DNA of 41,449 nt, from contig JAQSXJ010000076.1 in the NCBI GenBank assembly GCA_029256725.1, forward strand, positions 1 to 41,449, in the 5' to 3' direction. Below, in pieces: positions 26,060 to 34,609 of the stretch. Every line of letters starts with the position of its first letter. Positions within the stretch are counted from its first letter, which is position 1. The notes below the pieces were generated by a model. It was not told the DNA's origin and did no database searches. It was given only the letters and a program-made list of their open reading frames with translations. The translations under genes and the position numbers were made by a program. The DNA is from Anaerocolumna sp. Its GTDB lineage: Bacteria > Bacillota > Clostridia > Lachnospirales > Lachnospiraceae.

Positions 26060-26210
26060 TCATGTGGTAATAAGTATTTTATAACCATTCTTCCTGATTG
26101 CTGCCATATAACGCAGGGCGTCTACAAATTTGCCAACATGAAAACCATCACAAACTGCATGGTGGCATTGCATTGCTAGTGGTATGAAGGTTTCCCGTGT
26201 TCTTTTCTAT
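26060..26210 (-). pseudogene. chloramphenicol acetyltransferase, C-terminal fragment
   Basis: Read on the minus strand, the frame ending with TGA at 26062-26060 gives TFIPLAMQCHHAVCDGFHVG and then KFVDALRYMAAIRKNGYKIL. This is the end of type A chloramphenicol acetyltransferases, including the catalytic HHAVCDG motif. Upstream the frame meets a stop (TAG near 26210) and no further CAT sequence is recognisable, so only about 45 of about 215 residues remain. It has no start. This is a dead gene remnant next to palindrome P1, where recombination may have removed the rest. Confidence 0.8.
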
Positions 26211-26335
26211 ATCTAGCATATTCTTGGTTTTTCAATTATAGCAGATAGCAGATAATAAATAAATACCGGTATATTTATTAACTTGATATATAGTAGTTCA
26301 AAATATAATTACTTGTTTTTTGTTCGCAGTCTGAA

Positions 26336-26356
26336 AGAAACAGCCAGAGCTGTTCT
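26336..26356 (-). terminator. probable terminator of the AraC gene
   Basis: On the minus strand AGAACAGC and GCTGTTTCT form a stem of about 8 bp with a TCTG loop, placed 30 nt after the AraC-type gene. The T-run is short, so this is a modest call. Confidence 0.5.
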
Positions 26357-26386
26357 TATTTTTGATTGACAAAAAAATTCTTTAGT

Positions 26387-27265
26387 TTATATTTCCTCAA
26401 ATGATGGATTTAACAGATGATCTGGGAACGTTGTTTCAATGGTAAATTCAGTGACTGGAACATTGTAATCAACTTCTTCAAAACTAACATTATCAACCCA
26501 GGCTTGTCCTTTTCCCTGCAACAGCATTCCAATATTAAGAATTGCACTATTTTCTGGTACATCTAGTACACAAGTATAATGATTCCATTCTGTTGTTCCT
26601 GTAATGGGTCGGTTTTGCATATTATCAAGTTTCAGTGTGGTTGATAACGCATTGTCTATTCGAAACCATAAAGCACACCAGCCTTCCACGTCTAAAGTTC
26701 TAACAAATCCGGAAAATCGCATTCTCTTGCCTAAATAATTTGCAGCATTAATTTGCTGCATGATGGTACCATATTCATCGTTTGTAAATTCGTTAGTAAT
26801 GGACCGAATTGTTGCAGATTTGGTACCCAGATGGTAAATAGTAGTATCCAGACCGATATAATATTTATCAGGAGCTGTTCCTGTTACAATCCAATCTTTA
26901 ATGTCATTTTGTGTTTTCATTTCTAATATTCCTTTCATTAAGTTCTTAATTGCTGTTCGATATTTTCCTGGTGGTAAATTATAGATACTTTTAAATGCTC
27001 TTGTAAATGATTCTTGTGATTCAAATTGGAAGGTTAAAGCAATATCAAGCACAGATATATTTGTATTTAAGAGCAAGCTTGCAGCACAAGCCAACCTTCG
27101 CCTCCTGATATAATCATATAAAGAAAGTCCAACTTCTTTTTGAAAGCACCTGTGAAAATAATATTTTGAAAATCCAATTATTTGCGAAACCTCATCTAAA
27201 GTCAGTTTCTCGTATATGTTTGCTTCTATATAATCTAAGGCGGTTTGAATTTCTTTATGTGTCAT
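26387..27265 (-). CDS. AraC family regulator with C-terminal beta-rich domain
   Basis: A 292-aa regulator. The N-terminal 100 residues are a double helix-turn-helix AraC domain (LTLDEVSQIIGFSKYYFHRCFQKEVG; ISVLDIALTFQFESQESFTRAFKSIYNLPPGKYR). From about residue 115 a beta-sandwich-like domain follows (DWIVTGTAPDKYYIGLDTTIYHLGTKSATIRS, EGWCALWFRIDN, WNHYTCVLDVPENSAILNIGMLLQGKGQAWVDNVSFEEV) that looks like a carbohydrate-binding module. It is seen after AraC domains in clostridial proteins. The domain order (HTH first) resembles Rob/MarA-type sensors. The ligand is unknown. It is monocistronic; the palindromic and CAT-remnant region lies downstream. Confidence 0.88.
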   Translation of the reverse strand: MTHKEIQTALDYIEANIYEKLTLDEVSQIIGFSKYYFHRCFQKEVGLSLYDYIRRRRLACAASLLLNTNISVLDIALTFQFESQESFTRAFKSIYNLPPGKYRTAIKNLMKGILEMKTQNDIKDWIVTGTAPDKYYIGLDTTIYHLGTKSATIRSITNEFTNDEYGTIMQQINAANYLGKRMRFSGFVRTLDVEGWCALWFRIDNALSTTLKLDNMQNRPITGTTEWNHYTCVLDVPENSAILNIGMLLQGKGQAWVDNVSFEEVDYNVPVTEFTIETTFPDHLLNPSFEEI

Positions 27266-27480
27266 TAGCTCTCCTCCATGACCATATTATAACATTGTGT
27301 TATCCGATATACTTGATGGTTCTTGCCTTATCCAGGTTAAGGATGAACATTCTCAAAGTGAGCTATTCTTAAACTTTTATATGGAGTGCTGATATCACAT
27401 GGATTCAGGTTTTTGGGTTATTACTGCCAGGTATTGAGTTTATAAGGAACATAGCTTGAGTCTATGTGCCAAGTATGAGT
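27266..27480. other. intergenic region between the AraC promoter and the DegV terminator
   Basis: Promoter side of the AraC gene and downstream side of degV. No gene or repeat recognised beyond the hairpin at 27486. Confidence 0.4.
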
Positions 27481-27523
27481 AAAATACCCCAAGACGTTAG
27501 CGTATTATCTAACATTTTGGGGT
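27481..27523 (-). terminator. terminator of degV
   Basis: On the minus strand ACCCCAAAATGTTAG pairs with CTAACGTCTTGGGGT (27486-27523), and ATTTT follows (27481-27485). The stem has one mismatch and one G-T pair. Confidence 0.85.
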
Positions 27524-27600
27524 ATCCTTTAGAACTATTAATGTTTATATTGAGTAGTAAGATTACGGCTAAAAATTATAATCTATATAATTGTTTTCAT

Positions 27601-28416
27601 CTATCTGTCAAATTTCCTTACAAAACAGACGCCCACGGCTCCGGGACCGGTATAGGTTCCAATTGTAACACCTATCTGAAACATTGGGTATGTAATCTTT
27701 CTGCCTATAAGATTCTCCAGCTGTGATTGTACAGTTTTGGTATCTTCTGCAGTTGTGGCATTAGCCAGGCAGAAATCGTAATCCTCATACCGCGCATTGT
27801 TCTCGCTAAAGTACTCTGCATCTCTTAATTGAATCATTGGTTTAATATTTAACATAGTGCCTGCCAGGGAAGCGGCTTTTCCAATTCGTCCACCCTTTGC
27901 AAGATATTCAAGTGTATCAACTGTAAACATAATCCTTGCTGTAGATTTAATCTCTTCCAGACGTTTTACGGTATCGGCTAGAGAATAGCCCGCTTCTTTC
28001 AGATAAGCTGTCTGCATTAAGAGGATACCCTGACCGCCGGTAGCCTGTATTGAATCTACAATTTGAATATTAGAATCCGGATATTTCTCAAGTGTAAGCT
28101 CTCTGGCATTAACGGCAGACTGATAAGAGCCGCTGAACTTTTGAGTCAGGCAAAGACAAAGTATATCATTCCCATTTAAAATTTCTTTTTCAAAAGCATG
28201 GCAGTAATCCATAACAGAAGGAAGAGAGGTTTTAGGAAAGATTTTATCACGGGACAGCCTTTGGTAGAATTCTTCATTGCTGATTTCCACATTTTCTTTA
28301 TAGTAATGTTCTAAATCAAAAGTCACATAAAATGGTATTAATGTTATATGATGCAGATTCAGCAGTTCTATGGGAGTATCGCAGGAAGAATCGCTGAATA
28401 TATGATAGCTGGCCAT
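27601..28416 (-). CDS. DegV family fatty acid-binding protein
   Basis: A 271-aa DegV (EDD fold) protein. In Firmicutes such proteins present fatty acids to the FakA kinase (FakB role), feeding exogenous fatty acids into phospholipid synthesis. Visible motifs are FSDSSCDTP at the start, KTSLPSVMDY, LCLTQKFSGSYQSA and VDTLEYLAKGGRIGKAASLAG. The frame is open 11 codons upstream, but AAGGAG sits correctly for ATG 28416 (MASYHIFSDSS). No fakA is adjacent. Firmicutes have several DegV paralogues, so which lipid it binds cannot be told. Confidence 0.92.
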   Translation of the reverse strand: MASYHIFSDSSCDTPIELLNLHHITLIPFYVTFDLEHYYKENVEISNEEFYQRLSRDKIFPKTSLPSVMDYCHAFEKEILNGNDILCLCLTQKFSGSYQSAVNARELTLEKYPDSNIQIVDSIQATGGQGILLMQTAYLKEAGYSLADTVKRLEEIKSTARIMFTVDTLEYLAKGGRIGKAASLAGTMLNIKPMIQLRDAEYFSENNARYEDYDFCLANATTAEDTKTVQSQLENLIGRKITYPMFQIGVTIGTYTGPGAVGVCFVRKFDR

Positions 28417-28803
28417 ATATTTCTCCTTAAAAGTAATTAATAGATTCATTATAACGAAAGTCAGGTGAAAAGTACATAGTAAGAATATTAATAATTTTAC
28501 CGCATTTGGAGAATATTAAGAGTAGTGTATTGTTTGACACTTATTTCATCAATAAAATCAAGCTTAAACAATGCATTGATATAGTTGTTTGTTACATGCA
28601 GCAATTACGATATGAGCTGAAAGAAGTAATTTAACTTTTCCAATGTGTTTATACACCTGGACAGGATAAAACAATTTCAACTTATAGGAACAAAAGCAAA
28701 AAACACTAACAGGAAAATGTGAGTTATCAAAAATCAAATTCACATCCTGAATTATGGCAATGCCGCAACTTAAAACAGACGCGGTTTGCAGTGGGAGTTT
28801 GTG
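28417..28803. other. intergenic region between divergent degV and dacA-like genes
   Basis: No gene. TTGACA near 28548 lacks a matching -10 at proper distance. No repeat or RNA structure recognised. Confidence 0.4.
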
Positions 28804-29832
28804 ATGAAAAAAACAACAAACATTATTATAACTTTAGTATGCCTTACTCTTATGGTTCATAATCTCAGTAATGCCATACCATTTATTAGCAACAGCTATT
28901 TCGGAGTACAAGCAGCATATGCAAAAGCAGAGGACGGACTTCCGTTAATATATGACAGCAATTCCGTAGATTACATGTCATATATACCGGAATTGGAGTG
29001 CAGTAGTGAGGTACAGGAAGCGCTGGCTATCAGAAATCCAGATATAGCAATAGATGCTGAAGCAGCGGTATTAATTGATGCGAATAGCGGAGCTATCCTA
29101 TATCATAAGAATGCAACAACCCCAATCTTTCCTGCCAGTACGGCAAAGGTTCTTACAGCGCTGGTAGCTCTGGAATGGTGTAAGCAAAGTGAAATGGTTA
29201 AGGTAGGAAAAGAAGTCAGCATGATACCCTATGATTCTTCCAGAGCAGGATTAAGATCCGGTGACAAATTAAAGGTCTACAATCTGTTGGAAGCCATGCT
29301 GATACCTTCCGGAAATGATGCTGCTTATGCCATAGCAGTATACGTAGGAAGGAAAGCACTAAAAGATAAAACGGCAGGCGAAATGAAAGCTATCAAGAAA
29401 TTCACAGAACTTATGAATGCGAAAGCAGTGAAACTTGGAGCATACAATTCCTGTTTCATATCACCGGACGGATATGATGCTATCGGACAGTATTCAACCG
29501 CCTATGACATGGCACTAATCGGACTGCAGGCCTTAAAAAGTAAGACGATCATGAAGATAACAAAAGAAAGAACCTCAACGATAACCATGCAAAGCGGAAG
29601 AACCCTGTCCTTATGGAATACCAATGCCCTCATCAATAAAGATAGCATGTGGTATGATTCCCACGTCATTGGGCTAAAGACTGGTACCACCAGCATAGCC
29701 GGACGATGTCTGATATCAGCCGCCGGAGAAGGTGACGCAAAGGTATTATCAGTAGTAATGCATTCCTCCAGTGCCGGAAGGTGGCAGGATTCCCTGAAAC
29801 TTCTGGAATACGGAAGAAAGAAAATCAGCTAA
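28804..29832 (+). CDS. D-alanyl-D-alanine carboxypeptidase (PBP5/DacA type)
   Basis: A secreted or membrane-anchored penicillin-binding protein that trims the terminal D-Ala of peptidoglycan pentapeptides. It has 342 aa with an N-terminal signal or anchor helix (IIITLVCLTLMVHNLSNAI) and then the serine peptidase S11 domain: S-x-x-K as Ser112-Thr-Ala-Lys115 in FPASTAKVLTAL, S-G-N in IPSGNDAAYA (about 173) and K-T-G in IGLKTGTTSIAG (about 300). The usual C-terminal PBP5 beta-domain and amphipathic anchor are absent. GGGAG at 28793-28797 is 6 nt before ATG 28804; an in-frame ATG at 28786 is too early. A terminator follows at 29853. Confidence 0.93.
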   Translation: MKKTTNIIITLVCLTLMVHNLSNAIPFISNSYFGVQAAYAKAEDGLPLIYDSNSVDYMSYIPELECSSEVQEALAIRNPDIAIDAEAAVLIDANSGAILYHKNATTPIFPASTAKVLTALVALEWCKQSEMVKVGKEVSMIPYDSSRAGLRSGDKLKVYNLLEAMLIPSGNDAAYAIAVYVGRKALKDKTAGEMKAIKKFTELMNAKAVKLGAYNSCFISPDGYDAIGQYSTAYDMALIGLQALKSKTIMKITKERTSTITMQSGRTLSLWNTNALINKDSMWYDSHVIGLKTGTTSIAGRCLISAAGEGDAKVLSVVMHSSSAGRWQDSLKLLEYGRKKIS

Positions 29833-29852
29833 TAGCTGCCGAAATGGCAGTG

Positions 29853-29900
29853 TATAATAAGGGACTGCAGCAATGGAAATATTGTCAGTCCCTTATTATA
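29853..29900 (+). terminator. terminator hairpin after the carboxypeptidase gene
   Basis: TATAATAAGGGACTG (29853-29867) and CAGTCCCTTATTATA (29886-29900) form a perfect 15-bp stem with an 18-nt loop. There is no separate T-run, but the stem base is A/T-rich. It lies 20 nt after the stop. Confidence 0.7.
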
Positions 29901-29932
29901 TAGGGGCAAAAGATAGGATAATACAATCGGAC

Positions 29933-30165
29933 GGCCATTTACACAAAATAGAAAGACTCATGCTTCAATTCCAAGGTATAAGAAGTCCTAATTCTCTGAA
30001 TATTTTGTGCTTGACATACTATAAAACAGATAACTCGCTACGCATGAGTACACTATGGTGTACTCAAACAATCTGTTTTATAGTATAGCACAAAATTTTC
30101 AGAGAAAAGGACTTCTAATACCTTTCCATAGGCGCATGAGGTCTTTCTATTTTGTGTAAATGGCC
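29933..30165. repeat. long palindromic element P2
   Basis: A 233-bp palindrome closely matching P1 (25841-26054) in its inner arms. The outer arm GGCCATTTACACAAAATAGA pairs with TCTATTTTGTGTAAATGGCC at 30146-30165; P1 has different but again paired bases at these positions. The loop has an extra insertion relative to P1, which is itself a hairpin: TGAGTACAC / GTGTACTCA around TATG (about 30044-30065). AACTCGCTACGC remains on the left of the loop. Confidence 0.9.
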
Positions 30166-30281
30166 TGCTTATTGAAGTAAGATTTTTATACGTTAAAATC
30201 TTATGTACTCTGACTCTATACGCTATAGCACTAAGTGCTGGTATTGAAGTAAGAATACAAATAAATAAATTAAATAAAATT

Positions 30282-30380
30282 TTATTGCTATATTTTTATT
30301 ACTATATTTTTATTACTATATTTTGATTACTATATTTTGATATAATATATTTTCATTAATATATTTTCATTGGTATATTT
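30282..30380. repeat. 14-bp AT-rich tandem repeat, about 7 copies
   Basis: Units of the form TTATTACTATATTT, later TGATTACTATATTT and TCATTAATATATTT, are repeated at a 14-bp period with rising divergence to the right. It lies between elements P2 and Q2. Confidence 0.85.
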
Positions 30381-30418
30381 AATGAAAAAAAGCAAAATTA
30401 CCTCTTTACCCATACCCA

Positions 30419-30649
30419 GATGAGTTTGCCTTCCCTTTAGCAATTTTCTATTGAAGAGCACCTAATGACACTTAAATAGCAGCAACTATTCCTAGGTAAA
30501 ATAATACCACTGTCTGAGCTCACAACTGTACATAACGATAACCTTCCAACGAGTTTGGTATTATTTTACCTGCCAGGAACAGTTGCTGCTATTTTAGTGG
30601 AATTTGGTGCTCTGAACAAGAAAAGGGCTAAAGGGAAGGCAAACTCATC
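30419..30649. repeat. long palindromic element Q2
   Basis: A 231-bp inverted-repeat element. The 23-bp ends are perfect (starting GATGAGTTTGCC at 30419 and ending GGCAAACTCATC at 30649). Arms stay paired for about 90 bp up to GGTAAAATAATACCA / TGGTATTATTTTACC. The tip reads CTGTCTGAGCTCA on the left and AACGAGTT on the right. It is the same size as Q3 (36635-36866), shares its tip in reverse orientation, and has compensating differences in the stem. It lies upstream of topB. Confidence 0.9.
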
Positions 30650-30821
30650 GTCCACTGCCAAAGACCAAATACCTTACAATAAGTCCCACTCCCCCCACTT
30701 TTCCTTTCCATCAAGTTGCAAATATGTTATGATAAAGGGACGGAATTTCATTTCCAAAACCAATTGCCGTATTTCATAAATATACCGGCAGTTACTGATC
30801 CCGAAAGAAAGTTGGAGCAAT
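30650..30821. other. upstream region of the topoisomerase III gene
   Basis: No gene. A run of pyrimidines and a weak GGAG-type ribosome binding site at the end lead to the topB start. The remaining gap to the carboxypeptidase gene is taken up by P2, the AT-rich repeat and Q2. Confidence 0.4.
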
Positions 30822-32924
30822 ATGTCTAAGAATTTATATATTTCAGAGAAACCCAGTGTAGCCCAGGAATTCGCCAAAGCCCTGAAAGAAGACTTTAAGA
30901 AGAGAGACGGCTATATGGAATCGGATAAATCCCTGGTAACCTGGTGCGTGGGTCATCTGGTTACCATGAGTTATCCCGAAAGCTATGATGCTTCCCTGAA
31001 ACGCTGGAGTCTGGAGACACTGCCCTTTATGCCGAAAGATTACCGCTATGAGGTCATACCGGCTGTGGCAAAACAGTTTGCGGTAGTAAAGGGGCTTTTA
31101 AACCGTCAGGACGTTGACTGTATCTATGTCTGTACCGACTCCGGACGTGAAGGAGAATACATATACCGATTGGTAGACCAGCTGGCAGAAGTTCCGGTTA
31201 ATAAAGAGAAACGAAGAGTATGGATTGATTCCCAGACAGAGGATGAAATTTTAAGAGGAATCAGAGAAGCAAAGCCTCTTAGTGCTTATAATAACCTGTC
31301 TGCCTCCGCCTATTTAAGAGCCAAAGAGGATTATTTGATGGGTATTAATTTCTCCAGAGTCCTTACACTGAAATACGGGCAGAGTGTGTCTAATTATCTG
31401 CAAGGGGAAAAACGTGCCGCAATTTCTGTCGGCCGGGTTATGACCTGTGTACTTGGAATGGTCGTTAGAAGGGAAAGAGAGATCAGGGAGTTTGTAAAGA
31501 CGCCTTTTTACAGGGTTTTGAATACGCTTGAAACCTCCGGTAAGACCTTTGATGGGGAATTTCGTGCAGTAGAGGGTTCTAAATATTTTAACTCCTCCTT
31601 ATTATATAAAGAGAACGGTTTCAGAGAAAAAGAAAGTGCCGTTAAACTGCTAGAAGAACTGCTTGATAGAACTCCTGCCTTAGAGGAACGTCAGGAGAAT
31701 AATAAGACGATATTTACAGATACCATTACAGAAGAAGAAACTATAAACGCTGAAATAACTTCCATTGAGAAAAAGAAGGAGAATAAGAATGCTCCTTTAC
31801 TCTTTAATCTGGCAGAACTTCAGAATGATTGTGCCAGGATGTTTAAGATAAGTCCCGATGAAACCCTTAAGATTACCCAGGAACTGTATGAAAAGAAACT
31901 GGTGACATACCCAAGAACCGATGCAAGAGTTCTGTCTACGGCAGTTGCAAAGGAAATTCATAAGAATATCGGCGGTCTGAGAAATTATGCTATGGTAAGG
32001 GATTATGCAGCTGAGATCCTTGAAAAAGGAAGCTTTAAGAACATTGCTAAGACCAGGTATGTAAATGATAAACAGATTACAGACCATTATGCCATCATAC
32101 CCACAGGCCAGGGCTTTCAGGCGTTGAATTCTTTAAACCCTACTGCCGGTAAGGTCTATGAGATAATTGCCAGAAGATTCTTAAGTATCTTTTTTCCGCC
32201 TGCGGTTTATCAGAAAATAAGCCTTATTACCAAACAGAAGCAGGAAAGCTTCTTCTCAAGCTTTAAGGTCTTATTAGAGGAAGGGTATCTGAAAGTTGCG
32301 ACCAACTCCTTTGACAAGAGAAAAGAGCAGCAGGCCGATGCAAATCAAGGAAAGAATGAGAAAGAAGATAGTGAAGATACGGATTATGGAGCTGATTTTA
32401 TGGAGGCTGTAAAGAGCCTTAAGAAAGGCATGCTTCTGCCGGTAAAAGCCATGACCATCAGAGAAGGGGAAACCGCACCGCCCAAAAGATATAATTCCGG
32501 TTCTATGATTCTGGCAATGGAAAATGCAGGTCAGTTAATCGAAGATGAAGAATTAAGGGCCCAGATTAAAGGCAGCGGAATCGGGACCAGTGCAACCAGA
32601 GCGGAAATCCTTAATAAGCTGGTTAAGATTGATTATCTGGCATTAAATAAAAAGACCCAGATCATAACCCCCAGTCTTTTAGGTGAAATGATTTATGATG
32701 TTGTAAATACGTCTATTAAATCCCTCCTGAATGCAGAGCTTACTGCCAGCTGGGAGAAGGGACTTACCATGGTCTCCGGAGGAGAAATCTCCGAAGAAGA
32801 GTATATGGGTAAATTAGAGGGATTTGTAGGTCGTATGACCAATGGTGTAAAAGGCTTATCTAATCAGTATGGACTGAAACAATACTTTGATGAGGTATCG
32901 GTTTATTATAAAAGTAAGAAATAA
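30822..32924 (+). CDS. topB: DNA topoisomerase III
   Basis: A type IA topoisomerase of 700 aa that passes single strands and unlinks replication or recombination intermediates. The Toprim part has ISEKPSVAQEFA and TDSGREGEYIYR; the catalytic tyrosine is in KKLVTYPRTDAR at about residue 362; IKGSGIGTSATRAEIL is the other conserved active-site region. A charged insertion (about 505-525, rich in E, D, K) lies before the last domain. There is no C-terminal zinc-finger array. Ribosome binding site GGAG upstream of ATG 30822. Stands alone; Firmicutes often carry a chromosomal and a mobile-element TopB, and nothing here points to a plasmid origin. Confidence 0.95.
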   Translation: MSKNLYISEKPSVAQEFAKALKEDFKKRDGYMESDKSLVTWCVGHLVTMSYPESYDASLKRWSLETLPFMPKDYRYEVIPAVAKQFAVVKGLLNRQDVDCIYVCTDSGREGEYIYRLVDQLAEVPVNKEKRRVWIDSQTEDEILRGIREAKPLSAYNNLSASAYLRAKEDYLMGINFSRVLTLKYGQSVSNYLQGEKRAAISVGRVMTCVLGMVVRREREIREFVKTPFYRVLNTLETSGKTFDGEFRAVEGSKYFNSSLLYKENGFREKESAVKLLEELLDRTPALEERQENNKTIFTDTITEEETINAEITSIEKKKENKNAPLLFNLAELQNDCARMFKISPDETLKITQELYEKKLVTYPRTDARVLSTAVAKEIHKNIGGLRNYAMVRDYAAEILEKGSFKNIAKTRYVNDKQITDHYAIIPTGQGFQALNSLNPTAGKVYEIIARRFLSIFFPPAVYQKISLITKQKQESFFSSFKVLLEEGYLKVATNSFDKRKEQQADANQGKNEKEDSEDTDYGADFMEAVKSLKKGMLLPVKAMTIREGETAPPKRYNSGSMILAMENAGQLIEDEELRAQIKGSGIGTSATRAEILNKLVKIDYLALNKKTQIITPSLLGEMIYDVVNTSIKSLLNAELTASWEKGLTMVSGGEISEEEYMGKLEGFVGRMTNGVKGLSNQYGLKQYFDEVSVYYKSKK

Positions 32925-33017
32925 AAAGAGATCGCAGGCAAGTCTTTGATATACAGGTAATTTAAGTTGTGCCTGTAGGACTAAGTTCGCAGGCTATGAG
33001 AAAGGAATGGTATTAAT

Positions 33018-33686
33018 ATGTGGGAAGAGCTTACCATTGAAAAGAATTATGATTTAACGCAGACAATTGCAGCAGATATCTTTGCAGGTATTACATATCC
33101 CTGGGAAGTACTGTCTGTAATCGGCAGTTTTATTAAGAAGCTGGGAGAACAGCTTGACAGTGAAGAATATAAGAAAATAGGAGAAGATGTGTGGATTGCA
33201 AATTCTGCTAAAGTAGCTCCTACTGCCTATATCGGAGGACCGGCTATCATTGGGAAAGAAGCTGAAATCAGGCATGGTGCTTATATCAGAGGAAATGCAA
33301 TTGTAGGTGAAGGTGCAGTGGTTGGTAATTCTACTGAACTTAAGAATGTAATCCTGTTCAATAAAGTACAGGTTCCTCATTACAATTATGTGGGAGATTC
33401 CGTTCTGGGTTATAAAGCGCATATGGGTGCAGGTGCAATCACCTCTAATGTAAAATCTAATAAGACACTGGTTACCATCAACAATCAGGGAGAAAAGCTT
33501 GAGACAGGACTAAAGAAAATGGGAGCAATGCTTGGTGACAATGTTGAGATTGGCTGCAACAGTGTACTAAACCCAGGTACGGTAATCGGTAAGGGGTCTC
33601 ATGTATATCCTTTGTCTATGGTACGAGGTTTTGTTCCAGCAGGATCTATTTACAAAAAACAGGGTGAAGTTGCTAAACTTAATTAA
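33018..33686 (+). CDS. left-handed beta-helix hexapeptide-repeat protein (GlmU C-terminal-like)
   Basis: A 222-aa protein dominated by hexapeptide repeats of the [LIV]-G-x4 type (VWIANSAKVAPTAYIGGPAII, IRHGAYIRGNAIVGEGAVVGN, MLGDNVEIGCNSVLNPGTVIGKGSHVYP). This is a left-handed beta-helix as in acyltransferases such as the C-terminal half of GlmU. The N-terminal 50 residues are helical, and no pyrophosphorylase domain is present. Members are often annotated as UDP-N-acetylglucosamine pyrophosphorylase-related, but the reaction cannot be stated. The AAAGGAATG context gives a ribosome binding site for ATG 33018. It follows topB by 93 nt. Confidence 0.85.
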   Translation: MWEELTIEKNYDLTQTIAADIFAGITYPWEVLSVIGSFIKKLGEQLDSEEYKKIGEDVWIANSAKVAPTAYIGGPAIIGKEAEIRHGAYIRGNAIVGEGAVVGNSTELKNVILFNKVQVPHYNYVGDSVLGYKAHMGAGAITSNVKSNKTLVTINNQGEKLETGLKKMGAMLGDNVEIGCNSVLNPGTVIGKGSHVYPLSMVRGFVPAGSIYKKQGEVAKLN

Positions 33687-33691
33687 CAAAC

Positions 33692-33914
33692 TGGAGAGTG
33701 TTCATTTAATCATTTTGACCGTCTGACTGATCTGCCATTTAGTATACTGCGTTGTGATTTTGAAATTGTAGCACCTCGAAACCCCAAAATTATGATTTGC
33801 TGTTTCTCCCAAATATTTTCCTCCAAAGTGGGAACACTCAGCACAGCATAAGCATTTATCAAACACATTATAGGGCGTGTCTGAAACTGCAATGAGTTTT
33901 AAACACGCCCTATA
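33692..33914. mobile_element. small inverted-repeat element remnant
   Basis: The right part has TAGGGCGTGTCTGAAACT (33871 onward), like the left end of the IS at 40940 (GGGTGTGTCTGAAAACT), followed by its inverted form TTTTAAACACGCCCTA at 33898-33913. Together they make a hairpin of about 14 bp. The inner part is noncoding, with a weak match to the element at 40755-40930 (both hold a TGAACACTC-type end and a ...TCAGA.GGTCAAAATGA-like stretch on the reverse strand). Probably a MITE derived from an IS5-type element. The hairpin may also stop transcription of the reductase gene that ends at 33919. Confidence 0.5.
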
Positions 33915-33918
33915 ACAA

Positions 33919-34416
33919 TTAATTATTTTTCCAATCCAGGAGGGTTTCCAGTGTGTTTACAAAGACTGTAAGACCCTCCTTATCCTGTTCATCAAAGCGT
34001 GCCACAGAAGGACTGTCAATATCAAGTACACCTACGATACTGCCTTTATAATGAATGGGTATTACAATCTCTGAACGGGAAGCACTGTCACAGGCAATAT
34101 GTCCGGGAAATTCATGGACATCGTAAACCAGCTGAATTTCATCCTTTAGAACTGCAGTTCCGCATACGCCTCTGCCGATTGCTATATGTACACAGGCTGT
34201 CTTTCCCTGAAAAGGACCAAGAAGTAGTTCGCCTCTTTTCATCAGGTAGAAGCCCGACCAGTTAATGTCTGTTAAGGCAGTCATTAATAGTGCGGAAGCA
34301 TTGGCAAGACCGGCTATTACATCAGGTTCATTATCAAGCAGAGCTCTTAACTGTGCATTAACAAGCTCATATAATTCTTTCTTATCTTTTGGATAATCAT
34401 TGGTTAATTCAACCAT
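33919..34416 (-). CDS. msrC: free methionine-(R)-sulfoxide reductase (GAF domain)
   Basis: A 165-aa GAF-fold enzyme that reduces free methionine-R-sulfoxide to methionine as part of oxidative stress repair. The three conserved cysteines are present at Cys75 (KTACVHI), Cys85 (RGVCGTA) and Cys109 (HIACDSASRSEIV), with the spacing 10 and 24 seen in the E. coli enzyme (84, 94, 118, from memory). NWSGFYL and LDIDSP are also typical. Monocistronic on the minus strand. Confidence 0.93.
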   Translation of the reverse strand: MVELTNDYPKDKKELYELVNAQLRALLDNEPDVIAGLANASALLMTALTDINWSGFYLMKRGELLLGPFQGKTACVHIAIGRGVCGTAVLKDEIQLVYDVHEFPGHIACDSASRSEIVIPIHYKGSIVGVLDIDSPSVARFDEQDKEGLTVFVNTLETLLDWKNN

Positions 34417-34551
34417 AAAACCCTCATTTCTGAATAAACAGCTGCTTGTCTATTCCAATAATTTTAATCAGTTTTCAAATACACCCTAATGATAATACTT
34501 ACAATACTATGAATGATAATAAAATTAAAGTGTTATATGTATTATAAAAAT

Positions 34552-34586
34552 AAATTGGGATAACTTAATAAAGTATATCCCAATTT
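34552..34586 (-). terminator. terminator of the small gene at 34610
   Basis: On the minus strand AAATTGGGATATACTT and AAGTTATCCCAATTT form a long stem, followed by ATTTTTAT. It would end the transcript of the TerC and small-protein genes. Confidence 0.82.
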
Positions 34587-34609
34587 ACCACATGTTTCAA
34601 CTGTTTGAA

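Noticed and set aside
30555..30779. ORF across element Q2
   Set aside because: It is a chance open frame in the palindrome arm and loop with no start signal.
33710..33892. 60-codon minus-strand ORF possibly from a transposase
   Set aside because: No transposase motif could be recognised; it begins inside an IS-like end and is better explained as noncoding element sequence.
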